64,000 bases of DNA from Stereocaulon alpinum (taxonomy: Eukaryota > Ascomycota > Lecanoromycetes > Lecanorales > Stereocaulaceae), in assembly GCA_018257865.1 (NCBI GenBank), contig JAEUBA010000082.1, forward strand, positions 62,001-126,000, written 5' to 3'. The position numbers and the translations under genes are program-made. Within the stretch, counting starts at the first letter, position 1. Each line of letters begins with the position of its first letter. The notes beneath the pieces are model-generated. The model worked only from the letters and a program-made list of their open reading frames with translations, was not told where the DNA came from and ran no database searches. Shown piece by piece: positions 55,071 to 64,000 of this stretch.

Positions 55071-55411
55071 AAGCTTTCACCAACAAGTTATTCTCTTGGT
55101 CTTGTTCTGCTTTCTTGTGATTTCTGAGTAAGGACGAGGAGCATGTGAGGGATAAAGATGTATAGAGGCGCGTGGAAGGAGGCTTTATAATGCTCGAAGT
55201 AGGCTTTGAAGTCACGAATGAACGTGAATGGCTCGTCATCCTGCCCGTTAAAACCGAGTCGTCTCGGAACGAACAATCACTTTAGGCTTAGCGAATCACG
55301 GCATGTCGGCGCAAAAGTGGCGCTAGTTTATCGAATATCGCGTCGATTACTCTACATCGAATGAAGCATTTCTACAAGATGGCAAATCTGTGGTCGAGAT
55401 GATATTCGAGA
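55071..55411. promoter_or_regulatory. shared divergent promoter of the RING ligase gene and MIP1
   Basis: 341 bp between the divergent starts; no named element recognised. Confidence 0.45.
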
Positions 55412-58400
55412 ATGCTTTGCTCTATACGCAGTAAACGCCATGGTATTCTCCACGTTCGCTTCCCCATCGCCCCCTATGGCCACTCAGCGCAACTCCACAC
55501 CACTGGGCTCTCTGCGCTCCAGAGGCGGCGATACGCCGTGGAAGCCAGCTCAAGCGATTCGCTGGTAGGGAAGGAATGCGGTAGCCTTTCACGTGAACTT
55601 TTCCCCAAAGCTGCCCTCTCAATCCAAATACTGACCGTCTGCTGTAGTGGATTCGTTGCCTAGGTATAATGAGATAGGGGTCCAACAGCTTAGCAGCCAT
55701 GTCCACCGTCAGATATTCTCAGGACCGCCTACAAAACCGCCACAATACCTGATCAATCTCAGCAAAGACCATCTGAGCAGACATCAATTATGGGGCAAGA
55801 ATCAGGAGAACTCAGCGCCTATTGCCTTCAATCTCCCTGAACTTCATGGCTCTACCTTGGATGAACACTTTTACAGATTAGGCAAGGATGCGTCAGAGCC
55901 ATACTACACTCAAGCTGTGGAATATGCGGGAGCTGACCTGCCAAGACCTCCTCGAAAATGGGCAAAGCAGAGTGGCTGGACCAAGTATCATGAGGATGGT
56001 ACATACGAAGCAGTGGAAGCACCGCAGGAGGAGATGTTGACCTTCGACACCGAAGTTATGTGGAAAGAAAGCTCTTTCGCTGTCATGGCCTGTGCTGCGA
56101 GCAAGACGACTTGGTACGCATGGCTTTCGCCTTGGCTCATGGGGGAGTCGGAAACGGATCGGCACTTGATTCCACTTGGGAATCGCGATCAAGCACGCAT
56201 TGTCATTGGACACAACATCGGATACGATAGAGCAAGGATCGCCGAAGAATATGACGTGCGGCAATCGAAGAATTTTTTCTTAGATACAATGTCCTTACAT
56301 GTGGCTGTCAACGGGATGTGTTCAAGACAGAGACCGACATGGATGAAGCACAAAAAGAACAGGGATATGAGGGACAAGATCGCTAGTGAGAACAACTCGG
56401 TCGAGCTATCGGCGTTGTTGGAGAATAAGATGTTGAGTGAGGAAGAGGAGGAGCTGTGGGTAGGAAGAAGCTCCATCAACTCGTTACGAGATGTCGCTAA
56501 GTTCCATTGTAATGTGACAATCGATAAAGCGCAGCGTGATCAGTTCGGAGAACTTGACAGGGAGGGAATTCGGGCGAAGGTTGACGAACTGCTGGACTAC
56601 TGCGCTGCCGATGTGGCAATCACCCACCGTGTCTACAAAAAGGTCTTCGCTGGCTTTCTCGAGGTCTGTCCGCATCCTGTCAGCTTCGGCGCCTTACGAC
56701 ACCTGTCTTCTGTGATACTACCGGTTGATAAATCATGGGAGAACTACATTGAAAGGTCTGAGGAGACTTACATCCGCCTGTCCAAGGCTGTCGAGGAGCG
56801 GCTAAGTGATCTGGCGCAAAGAGCGCTTGAATTGAAGGAAGATCCACAACAATACAACAAAGATGCTTGGCTTGGACAACTTGACTGGTCAGCCCAGGCC
56901 GTTAGGATGGTAAAGGGCAAGAAAAAAGGTGATCCTCCAAGGCCAGCAGCACGGCAAAAGATGCCCGGCATGCCGCAATGGTATAAGGATCTCTTCGCTA
57001 CTAACGATGCGGACATTGCTTTAACTGTAAGGACACGCATCGCACCGTTGCTACTTCGTCTATCATGGGATGGATACCCTCTAGTATGGTCTGACAAATA
57101 CGGCTGGACGTTCAAAGTGCCACTTGCATCAGCACACAAATACGTTGACAAGCCAGTAATCAACTGTGACATGACTGATGAGAAAAATCTTGATATTCGA
57201 GATGACAACAAACACCGATATTTCAAGCTCCCTCACAAGGACGGCCCGCAAGCAAGATGTGCAAGCCCACTTGCTAAAGGCTATCTGCAATACTTTGAGA
57301 GTGGAGTCCTAGCTTCCGAGTACTCTTACGCGAAAGAAGCGTTGGAGATGAATGCGTCCTGCTCGTACTGGATCAGTGCACGAGATCGGATACGGTCGCA
57401 AATGGTGGTCTACAAAAATGACACCGTTGGCATACAGAGACAAGATCCGGAAAAAGACCTGGGCTACATTTTGCCTCAAGTCATCCCAATGGGAACAATC
57501 ACCCGCAGAGCAGTCGAGAATACCTGGCTCACAGCCAGCAATGCCAAAGCTAACAGAGTCGGCTCGGAGCTGAAATCCATGATCAAAGCACCTCCAGGTT
57601 ACTGTTTCGTTGGAGCTGATGTCGACTCACAAGAGCTGTGGATTGCGAGCCTTGTAGGAGACGCCCAATTTCGTCTCCATGGAGGCAACGCAATTGGATT
57701 CATGACGCTCGAGGGCACGAAAGCTGCAGGTACCGACCTACATTCAAAGACCGCTAAGATACTGGGTATCTCACGAAACGATGCAAAGGTCTTTAACTAT
57801 GGCCGTATCTACGGCGCAGGTCTCAAATTCGCTTCCACCCTACTACGCCAATTTAACCCCAACCTTTCGGAGAGGGAAACCCAAGAGATCGCCACTAGGC
57901 TGTATAAAGAAACAAAAGGCACTAAGACCACACGAAAAGCGATCAACGACCGCTCCTTTTGGCGAGGCGGCACGGAGTCTTTTGTCTTCAACCGGCTTGA
58001 AGAGTTCGCAGAGCAAGAGCGTCCTCGTACACCTGTACTAGGCGCAGGCATTACTGAAGCCCTTATGCGGCGGTACATTAACAAAGGTGGCTTCATGACA
58101 TCCCGCATCAACTGGGCCATCCAATCCTCGGGCGTCGACTACCTCCACCTCCTCATCATCTCCATGGATTACCTCATCCGCCGCTTCAATATCGACGCCC
58201 GCCTCGCCATCACCGTTCACGATGAGATCAGATACCTTGTCAATGAAAACGATAAATACAAAGGAGCAATGGCATTGCAAGTAGCCAACGTATGGACGCG
58301 CGCCATGTTCTCTCAACAAATGGGCATCAATGACCTGCCACAATCGTGTGCTTACTTCAGCGCCGTGGACATCGATCATGTGCTCAGGAAAGAAGTGGAT

Positions 58401-58910
58401 ATGGACTGTGTCACCCCTAGCCATCCCGAGAAGATACCGCATGGCGAAAGCGTCAGCATCAACCAACTCCTCGACAAGGGCGTAGCCGCCTACCTTGACC
58501 CAAACATCGTCCCCAACAACCCAATCAACTTAGCTCAATATCCCTACACCTCTCGCCCTACGGTAATGTCCGAACTCCGCGAACGCACCGACCTCAATTT
58601 CCTGAAAGCGCAGATCTCATCCGAACCTAAGGAGATGAATAGCATCATAAAAGACATCAGCAAGCAATCAACCTCATCTACTGCCCTCAGCTCCACCGAG
58701 AAAGGCCTTCCAAGAACCAAAGTCCGAAAGATGAAAACAACACCATCATCTTATGCCCATCCGCAGGAACCGAGACTCATGGAAGCGCCATATGGGTACG
58801 GGAATATGAGTTCGTCCTGGAACGACTTGGGCAACACGAAATATGGCAAGCCGTGGATACGGACGCAGATACCGCCAAGGGGCGTGGTTTTGACTGATGG
58901 GCCGAGATAG
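55412..58910 (+). CDS. MIP1: mitochondrial DNA polymerase gamma, catalytic subunit
   Basis: A short first exon from 55412 (basic, Ser-rich presequence with HTTGLSALQRRRYAVEA) joins the main exon 55648..58910. The frame fits donors at 55581 (GTAGCC, 1143 aa) or 55593 (GTGAAC, 1147 aa); I cannot choose between them. The 3'-5' exonuclease motif I is MLTFDTEVMW, and exo III lies near YCAADVAITHRVY. The family-A polymerase motifs are GADVDSQELWIASLVGDAQF (A), RNDAKVFNYGRIYGAG (B) and the C-terminal VHDEIRYLV (C), with the catalytic Asp residues of motifs A and C intact. The enzyme replicates and proofreads mitochondrial DNA. The length is close to other fungal Mip1 proteins. The C-terminal 130 residues are a polar fungal-type extension. 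It is convergent with TEL1, with 441 bp between stops. Confidence 0.95.
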
Positions 58911-59351
58911 CATTCGCGAACGTTACTATTACCACTGGAAGCTTCTTTGTTGATTGACAAACCGATTAAGGGGTTGTTGTACACTACTTTACGGCCTTGC
59001 TGATGCTTCTTGTATAGATATGGCACTGGATGTCTGGAAAAGGGCGGCGTTGATGAGATCCTACGCGATGCCAGTACTGGTATGATTTTCGAATCAAAAG
59101 TGGAGGCGCTGAGTGGATCATCTGTATGTATCAAGCTCATATTATTACTTTCGGCCTATGTATTTGCTACTGGCTATCTATTTATTAAGAAGAGATGCAT
59201 AAAACAGACAAATCGAAGTATCAACTTTTGAAGCTGGAAGACCATGTGCAAACACCGTCAATGATATGAACGACTTCCACCTCTTCTAGCAATTTACACC
59301 ATTTACCATTTCCACCAATCCTTGCCATCCTTTTCCACGGACCAAGAATTC
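58911..59351. other. intergenic between convergent MIP1 and TEL1
   Basis: About 440 bp separate the two stop codons, presumably both 3' UTRs and terminators. No other feature is seen. Confidence 0.5.
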
Positions 59352-62300
59352 TCAAACGTAAGCAGCCCACCCACAATACAATACCGCCAAATTCCTCTCA
59401 TCAGTAGCCATCTGAATCAACTCATTAACCGTAGCCTGCACACTCAAACTCCGACTCAACTTCTTCGCCACAACAGTGAGCGCCCTATCCGCCTCTCCAG
59501 GCTCATGTTCCCTCGCTCCCGGGCCCCCGTTACCATCACCTTTCCCTTCCCCGCCATGTACTCTCGGATCCTCCGTCTGCGCATCCTGCATTTTCTTCAA
59601 CCGTAAAGGCGATAGAGACCAAGAGTATAAGGGATCGTAGCGCAGCACGTCTAGTATCGTCATTATGCTATAGGATTCGTTGCGGAGTGCGTCAAGGGTG
59701 AAATCGCAGCAGCGGCGGAATACGCCTTCGGTTTTCGTGATGCCCATTCCGTCCACGAGATCGCGCGTTAAGCGGAAGGGGACTACCTCTGGGACGGGGA
59801 GGACGCGGCCTTGTTCGAAGGCTATGCCAAGATCGATGTGGACGACTTCTCCTGTCTTTTCGTCGAGAAGGATGTTATGACCATGGCGGTCTCCGAGGCC
59901 AAGAACGTGGCCGAGGATGGAGATGGCGGCTGTCGAACGTGTATAAGCGAGGCGTTTCTCAAACCAGTCGTCCGGGTTCTCAAAACGTTCCATGAAAAAG
60001 TAGCGGAGCACTGGGTGGAAATGGTCGCAGACTTTACGGAATTGCTGGATGCGATACTCGGTAGCCTTGTTTTGGGCGTCATTAATGAGCTTGCGAGCGC
60101 TCGAGAGTTTGAGGTCTTTGGGGAAGTGGCGGGCATGGGCGGGTATGAGGTAGTCATGTAGAGGAATTGTGTTGGGCACGAACTCGATGACGCCAGCAGT
60201 GGCTGTGAAAGGGAGAACCTTATAGGTGCGAATGCCCAGGTTGCGTTGACGAGTAGCGCGTTGGGTACGCAGGAGGTTGCTGACCTGTTCGAAGACTTGC
60301 TCCATTATAGAGTCTTGTCGGAGGTCATCGTTGCCGCTTTTGAACAATTGTTTGTATTTTAGCCCATCTGTACCGTACGCCGTAACAATCTTTGGCATAC
60401 TAACGCCAGAAGCAACATTGAAGTCGGGTTTGAATTTTGCAATGACGGGGACCTTGTTGTAGTTACAGTCAGGCCGTAAGTCGATTCTTGCTGTCGGCGG
60501 TGGTACCCTTGCCTTGGGTACATCATGCTCAACTCTCTGCCCTGAGGTAAACTTTCGAAGCGGTACTGTGGACCCTTGTTTAATGGATGGATCATCCAGT
60601 CTCTCGGCTGCAAATCTTACGAAGAGAACATTGGTGTTATGTAGAGGAAACCAGGTCTTCTCAGACCGCTTGTTAGCTTTCAGCTGCGCAACAATGTTAT
60701 TTGCAGCGTCGAACCGTGCTAAAGCTGTTCCGTCTTTCCCGCCTTTCGTCTTGCTTGAGGCGAAGATCTGGTACATTCCGTGGTAGGGATGGTCGATACA
60801 AATTCTAAATACCAGTGACGAGAGTAGCTCCTGGAAGTGTCCAGGTACATCCAGTAGTCGTGACGACCACTGGTTCATGAGAGCGGCAAATTTCCTACTT
60901 CCCACTTCGCTCAAATGCCTCGAGACAGCACCATTAGCTATATCGCTGTTATAGTTCTCAAGCCACATGGCCGAAAATCGCAACGCGTCCTGGTCGTATT
61001 TGTCGCAGGCTTTGAGACAGAGTAGGTAGTTCTCCAAGCTCTGGCAGAGAAATGTCTGGCGAGCGTCTCGAAGTCGTCGATATTCCTGATCGTCCAAGTC
61101 CCACCATGATTTTGTCGTATCACGAAATTTTTTCAAGTGTGCTCGGTCTTTACCTTGAGAACTTGAAGCCTTGATCATCTTATCAAGGTCCTTCATCTCA
61201 CTCTCTTTGCGTTCCCGAAGCTTTTGTATTCGTTGGAAGTCTTCCGAAGCGTCTGGATTTTGTAGCTGCTGATCACAGAACGACGCATATTCATGGAAGA
61301 CTTGGCCGGCCTCATCTCCCTCGGATTTGCCATGAAGCTCCCTGATTGCTGGCGCAAGGTATTGATGGATGATCTCGTCGGGCTTCTCCAGCCTTGCCTC
61401 CGAAATTTGATATCCCTGTAGTGAGGTTAGCAGCCGGATCAGTAGGTCATCGGCCATAGAACTTTTAACACACTAATTTAGCAAGCAGTTCAGGTTTGCC
61501 TATATGAGCGACTTGCGCATGCGAACCTGAAGACTTTTGGAGATCTTGTAACATTCTGATTGAAGCTGTCATTTCACCTTGGGCCCACAGGACATTTGCG
61601 CTTTCGAATTGTACAGCCGCCGAGATATCGACGCCAGCTTCTTCACATGGTAACACTAATTGATTGAGATACGTTGCTGTCGTAAGGGCATTCTGGAGTG
61701 CGCCATGCATCCGACTCATTTTGGAAGAATTGAGAAGCAAACGGCTTTCTACAGCACGGGCGTCACGGACAGACGTTCTTAGCAGACTTCGTAGCTCGGG
61801 TTTCTTGCTTAACGAGCTGAAAACGGTCTCACGACAAGACATTATATCTTTTACATGGTCGAAGCTGGCTCATGTCAGTCTTGTGGTAGAATTTGAAGAT
61901 TAGGTACAGCTCACCTCTCTGAGTACATCCAGTGATCCCGGTTATCGAACCTTGAAAGTACTTCGTAGAGTTGCTCAGGCCGTTTCGAGGAGAAGACCTC
62001 ATCTGCTTCGGTCAAGACTGCTAGACTGCCTAGAATCGAATGCATTGAGGACTTTGCGCCTTTACCAAAGACAAGTTGGTTCATGGACTCGCTGATGCCA
62101 ACATTTATTGCGGAGAAGAGGTCTGTGGAGTTTGAGGAACCATTGATACCTTGAAAGGCTCTGAATATCGTGCTGGCACTACTCGAGTGTGTGATTGGTG
62201 CTGATATGTCCCATTGCTCCAATTTTCGGGCAGTACGTAATACTGCATCAACAGCGTTTGGGCCAGCGTTTGTTATGTTGTTTAGCAGAGACCGTGACAA

Positions 62301-64000
62301 GCCATTGAGTTCAAGGTTGTCAAGAGCGCGTACCATACTTTCTTCATCTGGGTTTTGATCTCCACTAGCCTGCCGGATCTGGCCGTCGTAGTATGCACCA
62401 CGAAATGATAAGCTCTTGAATCCTGCGTGCTCGTACTCGAGTCTGGCCATCATTGAAGTCAAACTAGAAGGTTGTTGCACCCCATAGAAGGAGTCCTGCT
62501 CATCGATGTTCTCGTAAATCTCTAGTAGAAGATGAGTCGGGTCTTGAGTCTTGATTCCAGATGAACGTCTACATCTTTTCACGATCTCAGCGTTGTCTAT
62601 CTCCAGAAACATCAAAGCGGACTTGAACATGGAGCACTTGATAGCTGCGGCTGCGGCTGTTTTGTAGTCTAGCTCGAGCCACCGGGCTCTGTCAGCTTTT
62701 GTGGTTTCGTAGGGCAATGGTTGGGTCCTTAGGTAAAGTATGGCATTGACTAGCATTTGGGTCGAGTGGACAACTGTATTCGTGTCGGTAGTACAATTCT
62801 GGAACCACTGGTGACACGCTTCCGACATTACACGCCTTGTGGTTTGTTGGCCGCCAGCCTCGCGAAGAAGTACTAGATGCAGGATGTACGGGAAAGCTTT
62901 CTCAGCGAGCCGTTTCATGGATCTTATAATTTGGGCCAGCTCTGACAACAATGGATCATTTGCAGCTGTGAGTGCAAGCGCCACGCAAAGCTGCTGGATC
63001 CAGTCCACGGCTGGTAGGTCTTTATTGAATGCTGCGCTTTCTTGCAGCTTCGGACCGTTCTTTGGATTTGATCCTAGCGCAGGCAGGTGATACTGTCTCC
63101 AAAGCAATGTCTCCATGAGAGAAGGATGAAGCCATTGCTCACACTCTAGGAAGTAGTCGGTCCCATCTGCCTTCGTGACAATGGATCTTAATGTTGTTTC
63201 AGCCCTCCCCACCTTATTGCCATCACGATCCGTGAGAAGGTCGCACAAAAGCTGCATTATACTAGTCCTCGAGCTCGCCGATGGTATCCTTGCTTCATCG
63301 AGCGCGGTGTCACTTTCAGAATTAAGATGGGTTTCGTAAACCATCTCTCGATCTAGAAGACCTTCTCCAGCATAGGCTCGCCCCAAGACTCGTCCAGCCC
63401 AGAGAAGATAATTTCGCGAGGAGACACCCCTCTGACAAGTCTTCCAGACGATTGGTGCGTATCGCCGAGCTTTTTCATCTGATCCAAGGATGTCTTCCCG
63501 GAAATTTGACGGCAATTCGAATGGTGTGCAAAGGAATCCCAGAATACTATCCTTACAAGCTTGGTCGAGAAGGTCTCTGCCTGAGCGTTGGTCTTCCAGT
63601 AGCTCCAGAAGAAGGTCGCTCTCATAGGTTCCCATTCGTGCATTGCCGCCGGCTTGTATATTGCCCGCTGCATTAACGATAGTCTTGAAACATGTCGCGG
63701 ATTCTTCTGCCAGATGAGGCGACGTGTAACCTCCTAGAAAGCTGGCAAACCACGCATGAAATGCTTGAGCCCTTGACATGGTTGCTTTGAATTGGCTTTC
63801 TTGTGTAGTGCTGTCTTGCGTGGACTCGAAGAATGCTTTCATTGAAGTCAGCGTAGATACAGCGTGGCCAGCAAGGAAGGAGGGGGCCTCTTTCAAGTAC
63901 GAAGATCCGTGCTCAAGGAGATATTGGACAATTCCAATAGCCTCTTCTGCACACTGTGCATCAGTGAGGTAAGGTTCTAAAGAATGAAGGGCCATCTCTA
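59352..64000 (-). CDS. TEL1: Tel1/ATM protein kinase, C-terminal half (5' end outside window)
   Basis: Model: complement(join(59352..61415, 61474..61864, 61915..>64000)), 4541 nt, about 1,510 residues, open to the right edge. Introns are 58 nt (branch point GCTAAC just before CTACAG) and 50 nt. An ATG at 61457 lies inside the first of these introns and is not a real start. The upstream part is the helical FAT region. The PI3K-like kinase has GNDDLRQDSIMEQVFEQVS, PFTATAGVIEFVPNTIPL, the catalytic loop LGLGDRHGHNILLD, the metal motif VHIDLGIAFEQG and VPFRLTRDLVDGMGITKTEG. The last residues NLAVLYCGWAAYV are the FATC domain. Tel1 is recruited by Mre11-Rad50-Xrs2 to double-strand breaks and short telomeres and phosphorylates SQ/TQ sites. 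All catalytic residues are intact. Confidence 0.96.

Noticed and set aside
61416..61473. ATG at 61457 as the start of a separate 701-aa kinase gene
   Set aside because: The segment is an intron with a perfect GCTAAC branch point and CTACAG acceptor; splicing joins LLAKL to GYQISEARLEKPDE and gives one Tel1 protein.
1..64000. tRNA or other structured RNA genes, CRISPR arrays, bacterial operons
   Set aside because: No B-box-like GGTTCGANTCC with a cloverleaf context was found by eye, and spliced genes rule out a prokaryotic window; a tRNAscan run would be needed to exclude a missed tRNA.

Overview
The window is nuclear DNA of a filamentous ascomycete (Pezizomycotina; a Dothideomycete- or Eurotiomycete-like fungus is most likely, but the exact class cannot be fixed from the sequence alone). 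Genes are split by 45-150 nt introns with GT...AG ends and CTRAY-type branch points, both strands are used, intergenic gaps are 0.2-3 kb, and the families are typical of this group (DUF7708-NACHT NLR-like protein, DUF3176 membrane protein, Ldb19 arrestin, Htf1-type homeobox factor). Exon joins below were worked out by hand from reading frame and splice signals; every multi-exon model given is in frame.

Layout. 1-5918 (-): 3'-truncated STAND/NLR-like protein. 5919-9164: gene-poor. 9165-14412 (-): Dnf3-type P4-ATPase lipid flippase. 15605-17505 (-): homeobox transcription factor. 19872-20721 (-) and 20967-21456 (+): divergent Gep4 PGP phosphatase and SmD3. 21659-22751 (-): Irc6/p34 adaptin-binding protein. 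23015-24857 (-): Dma1-type FHA-RING ligase. 25625-26984 (+): broken F-box gene. 28075-29959 (-): DUF3176 membrane protein. About 30600-32280 (+): broken CorA-like metal transporter. 33014-34746 (+): coiled-coil protein resembling Mei4/Rec24. 35300-37306 (+): mitochondrial PPR-type protein. 37902-39007 (-) and 39325-40446 (+): divergent pair read as thymine 7-hydroxylase and isoorotate decarboxylase. 41516-42874 (-): Ldb19/Art1 arrestin. 43848-44498 (-) and 44697-45633 (+): membrane protein and Gpi12. 46213-46594 (-) and 46889-48934 (+): small complex-I-like protein and Shg1. 49517-51049 (+): CofD/UPF0052 protein. 53903-55070 (-): Slx8-like RING ligase. 55412-58910 (+): mitochondrial DNA polymerase gamma. 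59352-64000 (-): Tel1/ATM kinase, 5' end outside the window.

Most genes are single-copy housekeeping genes that do not work together. The exception is the pair at 37902-40446: thymine 7-hydroxylase oxidises thymine to isoorotate (uracil-5-carboxylate) and isoorotate decarboxylase turns that into uracil, so two consecutive steps of fungal thymine salvage share one 317-bp promoter. That promoter carries a perfect inverted pair of GATA sites (CCGATAAG-7nt-CTTATCGG), suggesting nitrogen control by an AreA/NIT2-type factor. Other points of interest are the possible Mei4 homologue, the NLR-like gene, two decayed genes (CorA-like, F-box), and a duplicated motif in the Arg/Asp-rich tail of Shg1.
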